From positions 1 through 64,000 of the forward strand of contig DATGMD010000067.1 of the NCBI GenBank assembly GCA_035293805.1: 64,000 nucleotides of DNA, read 5' to 3'. Every line of letters begins with the position of its first letter. The stretch's first letter is position 1. The position numbers and the translations under genes were made by a program. The notes beneath the pieces are model-generated. The model searched no databases. It had not been told where the DNA came from and was given only the letters and a program-made list of their open reading frames with translations. Shown one piece after another: positions 54,446 to 62,967 of this stretch. The DNA is from JAJPHF01 sp035293805 (GTDB lineage: Bacteria; Chloroflexota; UBA6077; JAJPHF01).

Positions 54446-56545
54446 CTATAAGCGGAACGGGGCTAGCCCATCGCGCCGCAGGTAGCCCACAATGGGGCCA
54501 TCGCGCTCGTGGGCCGCGGCGAAGGGGCGTAAGGCGCCCAGCCGGTCCGCCGCCGGCCCGGGATCGACGCGGGCCGCGGCGGGCACGTCGCCGAGCAAGC
54601 TCGCGCGATAGCCGAGCGGCACGGGCGCGGCCACGCTGGCGACGGCGGGCGCCGCCCCGTCCACGGCCCGGCGCAGGCCATCGAAGCCCGCCAGGACCAG
54701 GGACGCCGCGAGCGGGCTCGCCGACGGCGGTGCGGCCAGGACCGCCAGGTCCGACAGCGCGGCGCGCTCGGCGGGCCGCGCCGCCAGGCCGTCCGCGCCG
54801 TCACCCGGCGACACCTGGGACAGCACCACTGGCACCTGCCCTTGGACGATGACCCCGGGCGCCCCGGCGACCGTTGGGAAGGTCACCGTGAACACCGAGC
54901 CGGGGATCACGGCGTTGTTCGCCCCGGTGACCGTGCCCGAGCACGTGACCACGAACGTCAGGCCACCTGGCGACTGGAAGCCCGTGCCCACGGGGTTCGG
55001 GGTGCAGTTGAAGGTCTGCGTGCTGAGCGTCGTGGACAGGGTGATGGTCGCCGTGCCCGTCGGCAGCACCGCGGGCGAGTTGGTCTGGACCGTCACCGCG
55101 AACGTGCCCGACGAGGGCGGGCTGAGGCGAGCGGCCGTGAACACCGCCGACACCACGCTGCCGTTGGATGGCGGCACGCACTGGAACGGCGAGCCAGGCA
55201 CGATGACCGGGTTGGCGATGCCGATCGGCGTCGCCGTGCGCGTCGGCGTCGCCGTCCCCGTGGCGACGGCCGTCGTCGTCGGCGTCGCGGTCATCGTCGG
55301 CGCCAGCGCCGTCGCCGTGCCGGCCACGGCGGTGGCCGTCAGAGCGGTCGCGGTCTGCGTCGCCGGCGCGTTGGCGAGCGAGGTCGCCGTGAGCGCGGCC
55401 GCCGTGGCCGTCTGCACCGCGGCCGTGACGATCGGGTTCACCACGACCGGCGTGCCGGGCACGCAGAACGGGCTCACGGACACGTTGCTCGGGAACAGCG
55501 GCGGAGGCGGCGGGGGTGGCGGCGGCGGGGGCGGCGGCGGAGGCGGCGGCGGGGGCACCAGCAACTGCTGCTGGAGCTGCTGCTGCTGGATCTGGAACGC
55601 CTGCTGCGCCCCCTGCTGCGCGAGCTGAGCGGACGCCGCGGCCTGCGCCTGCGCCTGGCTATTCGCCGCCGCGCCGGCCGCCTGCGACGTCTGCACCTGG
55701 GCCTGCTGCGCGTTGTTGCCGTTGGCCGTCACGCGGCCGGGCGCCTCGCCCTCCGTGGCCAGCGTCTCCTGCCCGGGCCCCAGGACGCGGGTCACCCCGG
55801 CGTTCGACACTTCGATGTTGCCGCCGCCCGTGGGGCTGACGTTCTGGAACAGCACCCGCGTCGCCCCGCTAGGCGTCGGCGGCTGGAACGCCACGATCCA
55901 GTCCGTGCCGCGCACGAACGCCGTGGCGGCGGGCGTCTCCACCTCGTAGCGCGCCCCGGCGTCCACCAGGCTCATCACCCGGTGGAGCGTGGTGCCGGCC
56001 GACTGGACTAGGTGCAGGACCGGGTTCCCGCCGCTCGTCTGCTGCAGCTCCTGGATCAGCAGGCCGGAGTCCGGGCTGATCGTCGTATTGGAGCCATCCA
56101 GATAGACGACCCGCGCCGAGCCGCTCGCGTTGGTGCGAACGCTCCAGCCCGCGGTCAGGCTCTGGCCCGACTGCGCGGCCGTCCAGTTGTCGCTGCCGGG
56201 CGCGCGCACTTCGACGCTGGGCTGCCGGACTTCCAGCGTGGCCGACGCGGCCGTCACCTGGTCGCTCGGCGCGCTCGGCGGCGCGGCCGGGGGCTGCGCC
56301 GCGGGCGCGGGCGGTGGCTCGGCCGGGGCGACGTTCGACGCATCGGCGTCGTCGGGCTGCGTCGCGACCGACGGCGCCAGCGCCCCTTGCGCGTCCACGA
56401 ACGGCGCCGGGCTCCCCCCGTCGTCGTCCGCCAGGACCGGGCGCGCCGCGCCAAGAGCTGCACCAACCGGAAGCAGAAGCGTGGTCAGGAATATAGCGAC
56501 CCAGGCTGCCCCAAGCGCGCGCCGGAGTGCATCGTGCTTGATCAT
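54446..56545 (-). CDS. Large exported FecR-domain protein with polyproline and Thr/Ala-rich stalk
   Basis: ATG 56545 follows GGGAGGCGTAGGCAGCC. A signal segment (WVAIFLTTLLLPVGAALG) precedes a Pro/Ala linker. A FecR domain follows at about residues 110-230 (EVRAPGSDNWTAAQSGQSLT, AGWSVRTNASGSARVVYLDG, TAFVRGTDWIVAFQPP). Then come a Gln/Ala-rich helix (QQAFQIQQQQLQQQLLV), 19 consecutive prolines (55499-55555), a Thr/Ala tract (TATATALTATS and similar) and a beta-sandwich-like domain, with a final Ala/Leu-rich part. It is built like a long surface stalk with a folded base and head. 699 residues. Confidence 0.8.
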   Translation of the reverse strand: MIKHDALRRALGAAWVAIFLTTLLLPVGAALGAARPVLADDDGGSPAPFVDAQGALAPSVATQPDDADASNVAPAEPPPAPAAQPPAAPPSAPSDQVTAASATLEVRQPSVEVRAPGSDNWTAAQSGQSLTAGWSVRTNASGSARVVYLDGSNTTISPDSGLLIQELQQTSGGNPVLHLVQSAGTTLHRVMSLVDAGARYEVETPAATAFVRGTDWIVAFQPPTPSGATRVLFQNVSPTGGGNIEVSNAGVTRVLGPGQETLATEGEAPGRVTANGNNAQQAQVQTSQAAGAAANSQAQAQAAASAQLAQQGAQQAFQIQQQQLQQQLLVPPPPPPPPPPPPPPPPPPPLFPSNVSVSPFCVPGTPVVVNPIVTAAVQTATAAALTATSLANAPATQTATALTATAVAGTATALAPTMTATPTTTAVATGTATPTRTATPIGIANPVIVPGSPFQCVPPSNGSVVSAVFTAARLSPPSSGTFAVTVQTNSPAVLPTGTATITLSTTLSTQTFNCTPNPVGTGFQSPGGLTFVVTCSGTVTGANNAVIPGSVFTVTFPTVAGAPGVIVQGQVPVVLSQVSPGDGADGLAARPAERAALSDLAVLAAPPSASPLAASLVLAGFDGLRRAVDGAAPAVASVAAPVPLGYRASLLGDVPAAARVDPGPAADRLGALRPFAAAHERDGPIVGYLRRDGLAPFRL
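55499..55555 (-). repeat. Run of 19 proline codons
   Basis: Nineteen successive CCN codons (read on the minus strand) give an uninterrupted polyproline tract inside the FecR protein. Mixed third bases (G, T and C) show selection on the amino acids, not a simple DNA repeat. Ribosomes stall on such runs without elongation factor P, so expression should depend on it. Confidence 0.9.
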
Positions 56546-57000
56546 CGGCTGCCTACGCCTCCCTTCAATCACACAGGACGCCTTGCCGGCCGCGCGAGGC
56601 GGACGCCAGGGGGGCACGGCGACCCTTCCGGCATACACACCGGCGTTCAGCCTACTAAACGATTACGGCGCCCATCCGTTACACTCCGGAGCGCCCAATT
56701 TGTTGATCCGCGTAGAATTCACCGGCCCCGCCCGCGGCAACACGCCGCGCCCAGGCCGCCCGCCGGCCACGGCGACGTCACGGGATTGAGATACGTCCCC
56801 GGGCGGCAGGCGCCGGCCGGCCGCCGGGCGCGGCGAGCCAAACGCCGCGCGAAGCCCGCGAGCCGCCGGCCGCGGTGAGCCCTTGAGCGCCCGGCCGCTC
56901 GCCGTAGTATCATGACCGCGGGCGGCGCGGCCGGCGGGCCGCCGCCCACGCTGGGCCGGCAGCCGCTCCCCGCGGCGCCAGGTTTCCCAAGGGATCACCC
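56546..57000. other. Divergent intergenic region, nothing clear
   Basis: These 455 bases lie between the large FecR gene (minus) and the SH3b gene (plus). No protein, hairpin or repeat stands out. An AT-richer patch near 56650-56720 (TACTAAACGATTACGG, CAATTTGTTGATCC) could hold the promoters. Confidence 0.4.
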
Positions 57001-57564
57001 ATGCGAAAGGCCAAACCGACCGGGGCGCCGCAGCCAACCGCGCCGCTTGGGTCCCGCAGTCGCGCCCGCCTGGCGCTCGCCGTCCACGCCGCCGCGGCGC
57101 GCGCCGAGCGCGGACGGGAAGGCCGCCGCACCCTCTTGCTCGCTGTCTGGCTCGCGGCCTGCGCGCTCCTGGTCGGGGCCTTGCTGACCGCCGCGCCCAT
57201 CGCCCGGCCGGTGGCCTTGGACCCGCCGGCGGGCGCGATCCAGCGGGCGGGGCCCGCCGAGGACGACGAGCCGCCCGCCGACGCCCCCGCGGTGCTGGCG
57301 GCCCGCCAGGTCGCCCTCGGCCCCGCCGAGGAGGATGCGAGCGCGGCCGACGTCCCGAGCGGCGGCCTCTACCTGGCGAGCGGCGGCCCCCCGCAGCCGC
57401 TCCGCGCCGCGCCCGACCGCACCGCCGAGGTGCTGGTCCAGGTGCCCAACGACGCTACCCTCGACGATCTCGGCGAGGAAACGCCCGATGGCGCCTGGCG
57501 GCACGTCGCCTGGGACGGGTGGGATGGCTGGATCGCCGCTGGCTTGCTGCTCCGCCGGCCGTAG
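57001..57564 (+). CDS. Single-pass membrane protein with SH3b domain
   Basis: The 187-residue protein has a basic cytoplasmic start, one membrane helix (TLLLAVWLAACALLVGALLTAA), an acidic linker, and a C-terminal bacterial SH3 domain: GLYLASGGPPQPLRAAPDRT, AEVLVQVPNDATLDDLGEET, DGAWRHVAWDGWDGWIAAGL. SH3b domains bind peptidoglycan or peptides outside the cell. The next gene, a protease lipoprotein, starts about 110 bases later. Confidence 0.8.
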   Translation: MRKAKPTGAPQPTAPLGSRSRARLALAVHAAAARAERGREGRRTLLLAVWLAACALLVGALLTAAPIARPVALDPPAGAIQRAGPAEDDEPPADAPAVLAARQVALGPAEEDASAADVPSGGLYLASGGPPQPLRAAPDRTAEVLVQVPNDATLDDLGEETPDGAWRHVAWDGWDGWIAAGLLLRRP

Positions 57565-57673
57565 CGCCGCCGCCGAAAATAGGTTGGCCGCCACGCCTCG
57601 TTTCGTGCGACAGTAGACGGTGCGTACCGCGCCGAGCAGCGGGCCTGCCGGCGCCCCGAGGGATGACGGTCTG

Positions 57674-59614
57674 ATGAACGTGTTACCGCCTGTCCGTCGC
57701 CGCCCGGCCATGCGCCGCGTCCTGAGCGCCTGGCTGGCCATCCTCACGCTCGCCGCGGTCGGCTGCGCGCCCGCCACCGGCGCGGCGCTCGCGGCTCCAC
57801 CCAGCACCACCGCCCGCGCCGGCGCCGCTCAGCCCGCCGCCACGCCCGAAGACACGGCGGCGCGGATGGCCGCCGCCGTGCGCCCGCTGTTCGACGCTCG
57901 CGCGTTGGTCACGCGGCTCCACGGCACCCCGCCCGGACCGCTAGAGATCACCCCACCCGAGCGCACCGCCGCGGACGTCGGGCGCGTCGAGCAGTTCCGC
58001 CTGCTCGACCAGACCCAGACCCCCAACGTACTGAAGACGATCGACGCGGAGCTGCGCCGCGTGACGCCGCATGGCTACTGGTACGTCGAGCGCGGCCGCA
58101 CGGTCGACGACGACGCGCTGGCGCGCAGCGCCGACACGTTCGAGAACGCGATCTATCCGACCGTGCAGCGGCTGATCGGCGGCGGCCGCGAGCTGGGCGC
58201 GATCACGCTGCTGCACGCCGACGTGCCGGGCGTGGCCGGCTACTTCAACTCCGCCGACCTGTTTCCCCGCTGGGTCCACCCGGAGTCCAACGAGCGGCCC
58301 ATGCTCTACCTGAACTTCAACGCCATCCGCCCCGGCACGGCCGGCTACACGCACACCGTCTCGCACGAGCTGACGCACCTGTTCCACTTCTACGTCGGCC
58401 CGCAGGAGGACACCTGGGTGAAGGAGGGCATGGGCGAGCTAGCCCAGGAGCTGGTCGATCCGGCGTTTCGCTACGGCGTCAGCGCCTTCCTCAGCCGGCC
58501 CAGCACGCAGCTCACAGGCTGGCCGCCGTCGCCGCCCTCGCCCGAGCACGCCTACCACTATCAGGCCGCCGAGCTCTTCCTAGAGTATTTCATGCAGCGC
58601 TACGGCGGCCCGGAGGTGCTGGCGCCGCTGCTGGCGGACGGCGGCCGCGGCGCCGACACGTTCGACGCCTACCTGGCCGCCACCGGCCGGCCCGAGCGCT
58701 TCGACGACGTGTTCCGGGACTGGGTCATCGCCAATCTCGTGCAAGATCCCTCCATCGCCCAGGGCCAATACGGCTACCAGCAGCCGCCAGACGGCCGCCC
58801 TCGCGTGGTCGACGTGCGCGGCCCCGGGTTGCAGGACGGCCGCGTTCCCCAGTACGGCACAGACTATTACCGCATCGGCAGCCCCGCGCACCTCCGCTTC
58901 CAGGGCGCCACGACCGTCGGCCTGATCAGCGACGACCCGCCCGCCGGCGGCCCGTTCTGGTGGAGCAACCGCGGCGACATGATGGACACGCGCCTCACGC
59001 GCCCGCTCGACCTCCGCGGGCTGAGCACGGCGACGCTTACCTACGATCTGCGGGTGGACACCGAGCAGGACTACGACTACGGCTACGTGATGGTCTCGAC
59101 GGACGGCGGCACGCGCTGGGAGCCCCTCGCCGGGCAGTACACGACCAGCGCGAACCCGACCGGGCACAACCTGGGCGTGGGCTACAACGGCAAGACCGGC
59201 AACAACGCCCAGTGGGTCGCCGAGAGCGTCGACCTCTCGCCGTACGCCGGGCAGCAGGTGCTCCTCCGCTTCGAGTACGTCACCGACGACTCGTACAACG
59301 CCCAGGGTATCGCGGTGGCGCGCGTGGCCGTGCCGGAGCTAGGCTGGCAGGACGACGGCAGCGGCTGGACGCCGGAGGGCTTCGTCTGGGCCGAGAACGC
59401 GATTCCCCAGTCCTTCGCGCTGCAGCTCGTGGAGTACCGCGGCGACCAGGCCACGGTGCGCCAGGTGCCGGTCGACGCGAGCGGACAGGCCGACGTCGAC
59501 CTACCGGGGATCGGCGGCGACCTGACGGCGGTCGTCGTGGCCGTCTCGGGCCTCGCGCCCCAGACGCTCGTGCCCGCCCGCTACACGCTGGACGTGGCGC
59601 CGCTCGGCGGGTGA
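57674..59614 (+). CDS. Exported HExxH metalloprotease with immune-inhibitor-A-like sandwich domain
   Basis: The signal ends LAAVGC, a lipobox, whichever of ATG 57674 or 57710 is used. Residues about 80-330 hold a peptidase-MA-like domain with GYTHTVSHELTHLFHFYVGP (zinc HELTH) and EGMGELAQELVD. A jelly-roll region follows, LRGLSTATLTYDLRVDTEQD, YDYGYVMVSTDGGTRWEPLA and LSPYAGQQVLLRFEYVTDDS, the pattern of the domain that closes M6/immune-inhibitor-A proteases. It is probably a surface-anchored protease of 646 residues with a substrate-gripping sandwich. It shares the protease fold, but little else, with the protein at 50249. Confidence 0.85.
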   Translation: MNVLPPVRRRPAMRRVLSAWLAILTLAAVGCAPATGAALAAPPSTTARAGAAQPAATPEDTAARMAAAVRPLFDARALVTRLHGTPPGPLEITPPERTAADVGRVEQFRLLDQTQTPNVLKTIDAELRRVTPHGYWYVERGRTVDDDALARSADTFENAIYPTVQRLIGGGRELGAITLLHADVPGVAGYFNSADLFPRWVHPESNERPMLYLNFNAIRPGTAGYTHTVSHELTHLFHFYVGPQEDTWVKEGMGELAQELVDPAFRYGVSAFLSRPSTQLTGWPPSPPSPEHAYHYQAAELFLEYFMQRYGGPEVLAPLLADGGRGADTFDAYLAATGRPERFDDVFRDWVIANLVQDPSIAQGQYGYQQPPDGRPRVVDVRGPGLQDGRVPQYGTDYYRIGSPAHLRFQGATTVGLISDDPPAGGPFWWSNRGDMMDTRLTRPLDLRGLSTATLTYDLRVDTEQDYDYGYVMVSTDGGTRWEPLAGQYTTSANPTGHNLGVGYNGKTGNNAQWVAESVDLSPYAGQQVLLRFEYVTDDSYNAQGIAVARVAVPELGWQDDGSGWTPEGFVWAENAIPQSFALQLVEYRGDQATVRQVPVDASGQADVDLPGIGGDLTAVVVAVSGLAPQTLVPARYTLDVAPLGG

Positions 59615-59640
59615 CCCCGCTCCCCCCAGCCCCCTCTGCC

Positions 59641-59723
59641 CCACAGGGGAAAGGGGGAGGGCGCCAGCGCAGGCTCCACCGGAAGCCCCCGCCCCCTACG
59701 GGGGAGGCGGTCGGGGGAAGGGC
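59641..59723. repeat. G/C-run dispersed repeat between convergent genes
   Basis: CCCCACAGGGGAAAGGGGGAGGG and, 50 bases on, GCCCCCTACGGGGGAGGCGG plus TCGGGGGAAGGG resemble a common CCCC...GGGG element related in style to the copies at 43782 and 46480. Each half can fold (CCCC-ACA-GGGG; CCCC-TAC-GGGG). Lying between convergent stops, it may serve as terminator for both genes. Confidence 0.5.
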
Positions 59724-60686
59724 CTACCCCCCGCCCGCGGCCAGATAGGCCGCCAGGTCGGCGGGGGTGCGGCCATCCTCGAGGGGCGGCCCCACGCGCC
59801 AGTCACCGAGGATAGTCACGCGCTTGCCCTGCCACTGGTCGCCGGGCACGCCGGTGTGCGGCGTCTGGTAGCTGACCGGCGTCAGGTACTGACTCGTCCA
59901 CTCGTCGATCGGGATGTAGCGGTCGGTCCCCAGCCAGGAGCGCGCGCCCTGGTTGGGGTCCATGACGTACACGCCGAGGATGGTCGCGCGCGGGTAGTCG
60001 CGGTAGGGGTCGCCCTCGGCCTCGACGCCGCGCACGAGCACGTAGTGCTCCCCACGCCAGATGAGGGCGATGCCCGGCTGGCGGTAGGCGGGGTTGGCCA
60101 GGAACCAGGCCAGCACCTTCGTCGCCTCCAGCGGATCGTCGCTCTTCCAATGGCTGAAGCCGCGGTCGGGCATGTGGTGGTGCAGCGCCGAGGCCACCGC
60201 ATAGGGCGAGGCGTCCCACTGGTCGAGCGTGAAGCCCAGGTTGTGGTCCGTCTCCCAGTCCCAGGTGTCCGCTTGGAAGGCGCGGCTATCCGGCGCCGCG
60301 CGGCCCGTCACGTACTCCGTCCAGCTTTGAATGATCGCCGGGTCGCACCACACGTCGGTAAGCTGGCGGTGGAACGGCACCGGCAGGTCGAGGCTAAAGG
60401 CCTGGCTCGCGGCCGCGGCGTCGAGATAGGCCCGGGCCGCGTAGCCGGTCTGGTCGCCGTAGCGCACGCGCGCCCAGTCGCCGCTCGCGGCCCCGGCGAG
60501 CGCAACGCGCGCGCCGGCAGGCAACACGGTCAGGACCGGCGCGTCGGCGCTCGGCGCCGCGCGCAGGTTGAGCGCCTCGCGGACGACGATGGTCTCGGCG
60601 GGCTCCTGGGCCTGGCCGGCGGTGGCGCCGAGCGCCACCCCCGCCGCCAGCGCGGTCGCCGCAATCCATGGGACCAATTGTCGCAA
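59724..60686 (-). CDS. Exported C39-like cysteine peptidase with SH3b domain
   Basis: TTG 60686 follows GGGGAGAAGACGGC. The signal peptide (WIAATALAAGVALGATAGQA) is followed by an SH3b domain (VREALNLRAAPSADAPVLTV, GDWARVRYGDQTGYAARAYL). A papain-like domain of the C39_2 type follows: PVPFHRQLTDVWCDPAIIQS with the probable catalytic Cys, GIALIWRGEHYVLVRGVEAE with the His, and VYVMDPNQG with the third residue. The Cys context (CDPA, not CGPA) is slightly unusual. Cell-wall or peptide cleavage outside the cell is likely. 320 residues; longer upstream frames lack a signal. Confidence 0.85.
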   Translation of the reverse strand: MRQLVPWIAATALAAGVALGATAGQAQEPAETIVVREALNLRAAPSADAPVLTVLPAGARVALAGAASGDWARVRYGDQTGYAARAYLDAAAASQAFSLDLPVPFHRQLTDVWCDPAIIQSWTEYVTGRAAPDSRAFQADTWDWETDHNLGFTLDQWDASPYAVASALHHHMPDRGFSHWKSDDPLEATKVLAWFLANPAYRQPGIALIWRGEHYVLVRGVEAEGDPYRDYPRATILGVYVMDPNQGARSWLGTDRYIPIDEWTSQYLTPVSYQTPHTGVPGDQWQGKRVTILGDWRVGPPLEDGRTPADLAAYLAAGGG

Positions 60687-60932
60687 GCCGTCTTCTCCCC
60701 CGCGCCGGCGGCCACCGGCGCGGGGACATTGTAGCAGCGTGCAGCCCCAGCCCTGGTAGGTGGCGAAGACGCAGCCGCCGGATACGACTCGACGATGCGC
60801 GCAGTCCGCCCGCGCCGCGGCGCGAACGCTCGGCGCGGCGCCCGCTCGCCCGAACGAGGCCCCTATTAGTGGGAGCCGGCCGACGAGATGCGGTAGCCTG
60901 GAAGGAGAAGCCGTGGTGGCGGGAGCAGGACG

Positions 60933-61601
60933 TTGGCACAGGTAAGGACAGGGGCGAAAGACCGGCCGGGCGCCATCGCCGCCCCCACGCGCCGCCCGCG
61001 ACGCGGGCTGGCGCTGCTCCTCGCGCTCGCGGCGCTCGCCGCGGCCTGCGGCAGCCCGCCGCCGCTGGCCGGCACGGACCTGGGCCAGACCCCGGCCCCG
61101 GACTTCACGCTGACCGACCAAAACGGCGACGCTCTCCAACTGAGCGCGCTGCGCGGCCGGCCGATCGCGCTGACGTTCCTGTACACGCAGTGCCCCGACG
61201 TCTGTCCGCTCACCGCCGACAAGCTGCGCCGTACGGCCGATCTCCTCGGGTCGGCCGCCGACCAGGTCGCCTTCGTGGCCGTCAGCGTCGATCCTCCCCA
61301 CGACGACGCCGCGGCCGCGCAGGCCTTCGTCGCGCAGCACCGCCTGACAGGTCGCCTCCGCTACCTCGTCGGCACGCAGGCCGAGCTGCAGCCCGTCTGG
61401 TCGGCGTACTACATGTACGTCGCGCCGTCGCCTAGCGACGACCCGGCCGAGCGCGCCGCGGCCAACTACGCCGCCCGCACGGCGACCCACACCGACGCCC
61501 TGTTCGTTATTGACCGGCAGGGGCGCGAGCGCACGCTGCTGCGGAGCGACTTCGAGCCGGAGGCACTGGCCAGCACCCTCAAGCGGCTGCTCGGCGAGTA
61601 G
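60933..61601 (+). CDS. SCO1/SenC-family copper chaperone lipoprotein
   Basis: TTG 60933 follows GGGAGCAGGACG. The N-terminal segment ends LAALAAACGS, a lipobox. The thioredoxin-like fold shows APDFTLTDQNGDALQLSALR, the copper motif TQCPDVCPLTADK (Cys-X3-Cys), VSVDPPHDDAAAAQAF and the third ligand His in ATHTDALFVIDRQGR. SCO proteins insert copper into cytochrome oxidase. No oxidase gene is visible nearby. The 222-residue length is normal. An acidic, Ala-rich insertion (SPSDDPAERAAANYAA) lies before the ligand His. Confidence 0.92.
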   Translation: MAQVRTGAKDRPGAIAAPTRRPRRGLALLLALAALAAACGSPPPLAGTDLGQTPAPDFTLTDQNGDALQLSALRGRPIALTFLYTQCPDVCPLTADKLRRTADLLGSAADQVAFVAVSVDPPHDDAAAAQAFVAQHRLTGRLRYLVGTQAELQPVWSAYYMYVAPSPSDDPAERAAANYAARTATHTDALFVIDRQGRERTLLRSDFEPEALASTLKRLLGE

Positions 61602-61620
61602 CGCCGTCCTCTCAAGCCGT

Positions 61621-61638
61621 CTCCACAATCCCTCCACA
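61621..61638 (+). promoter_or_regulatory. CTCCACA direct repeat, 11-base spacing (site 2)
   Basis: CTCCACA at 61621-61627 recurs at 61632-61638 with 11-base start-to-start spacing, preceded by GT as in site 1 at 29371. A TTAACG follows about 17 bases later. It lies about 90 bases before the start of the helical-repeat gene, so it is well placed to control it. The OmpR-type regulator gene is 1.3 kb downstream. Confidence 0.55.
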
Positions 61639-61725
61639 GCCCCTGCGGGTCTGCTTAACGGAAGCCCTCGATACTCCATTCTGCAGGGAGCAATGACGCG
61701 GCTCCCCAACACAAGGAGGTGGCAG

Positions 61726-62670
61726 GTGAGACGTCGGATTGCAATAGGCGTGGTGGCCGCGGCGGTCGTCGCGCTGGGCGTGGTCGGCCTGGCAGGGCCG
61801 ATCCGGGGCGCCGGGGGCGCGGCGACCGCGCTCGCCCAGGCGCAGGGCGGCCCGGGCCAGGGCACGCCCGGTCCCAGCCAGGGCCCCAGCGGCCCGAACC
61901 AGAGCCCCGGCGGCCCGCGCCAGGGACCCGGCGGGCCGGTCGGCATGGGCCTGCGCGCGGCGATGGAGGCGGTGGCCAACAGCCTGGGGATGTCCCCGGC
62001 CGATCTGCGACAGGCCCTCCGCAACGGCCGGAGCCTGGCCGACGTGGCGGCGGCGCACGGCATGGACCAGGCGACGCTGCTGCAGACTATCACGAACGCG
62101 GCGCGCACCCAGCTTGACCAGGCCGTCGCCAACGGCCGGCTCACGCGTGGCCAGGCCGACGCGCTGCTCAACGTGGTGCAGCAGTTCGGCCCGCAGATCG
62201 TGACCCGCACCGGCCCGGCGGGCGGCCCCTTCGGCTTCGCGCCCGGGCGTGGCCCGCGCCAGGGCCGCGGGCCCGGGCCGCGCGGGCACTGGGGCCGCGA
62301 TCGCGGCGCGATGCTGCGCCCCGTCGCGGACCTGCTCGGCATGACGCCGCGCGAGATCATCCAGGCGCGGCGCCAGGGCCAGAGCCTGGCGCAGATCGCC
62401 GCCGCGAAGGGCGTCGACCAGACGACCCTCGTGCAGACGATCACCAGCGCGCTGAAGAGCCGCCTGGATGCTGCCGTCGCGGCGGGGCGGCTGTCGCAGG
62501 ACCGCGCCGACGCGCTGTACCAGCGGGCCCAGCAGGCCGTGCCCCAGCTGGTCACGCGCACTGACGTGACGGGCGCGCAGCGCGGCCCGCAACCGAACGG
62601 CGCTCGCCCCAACGGCGGCCCACAGGCCCCGCGCGGCGGCGCCCCAGGCCCGCAGGGCCCCGCGCAGTAG
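61726..62670 (+). CDS. Exported protein with duplicated helical domain and Gly/Pro/Gln linkers
   Basis: GTG 61726 has an ideal AAGGAGG six bases upstream; ATG 61693 with AGGGAG is the alternative. After a signal segment (IAIGVVAAAVVALGVVGLAG) and a GP/Q-rich linker come two similar domains of about 85 residues. The first has VANSLGMSPADLRQALRNGR, SLADVAAAHGMDQATLLQTI, LTRGQADALLNVV, and ends IVTRT. The second has VADLLGMTPREIIQARRQGQ, SLAQIAAAKGVDQTTLVQTI and ends LVTRT. The motif G-x-S-L-A-x-I/V-A is found in exported helical proteins of Chloroflexota and Actinobacteria. A Gly/Pro/Arg linker separates the copies. It precedes the two-component genes. Confidence 0.8.
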   Translation: MRRRIAIGVVAAAVVALGVVGLAGPIRGAGGAATALAQAQGGPGQGTPGPSQGPSGPNQSPGGPRQGPGGPVGMGLRAAMEAVANSLGMSPADLRQALRNGRSLADVAAAHGMDQATLLQTITNAARTQLDQAVANGRLTRGQADALLNVVQQFGPQIVTRTGPAGGPFGFAPGRGPRQGRGPGPRGHWGRDRGAMLRPVADLLGMTPREIIQARRQGQSLAQIAAAKGVDQTTLVQTITSALKSRLDAAVAAGRLSQDRADALYQRAQQAVPQLVTRTDVTGAQRGPQPNGARPNGGPQAPRGGAPGPQGPAQ

Positions 62671-62967
62671 GCGCGGGCGCCTGACGAGCGCAAGCGCCCC
62701 GCCTGCCCCGGCGCGCGCCCCCCGGGCGCCGGGGTTGGCGCGGCGCTCGCGCTCGCGTGCAACACCGCTGGCCCCTATCCGGCACGCGCGCTCGGCGGTA
62801 CGATAATGACAGACGTGCCCGGCGACGCCGGCCGGCGCAGCCGGCGTCGCCAACTAGCGGCGTCACCGAGTAGTATTGTGATCGATTGATCGCGCCCCGG
62901 GGCCGAACCCGCCGGCGGCCCCGCCGGCTCAGCATTCGCGGCGGACGCGAGCGCCAGGGAGATTAGC

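Noticed and set aside
59724..62765. A 1013-residue protein extending the C39-like peptidase upstream
   Set aside because: The extension is a shadow of the SCO1 and helical-repeat genes; the signal peptide and ribosome site mark TTG 60686 as start.
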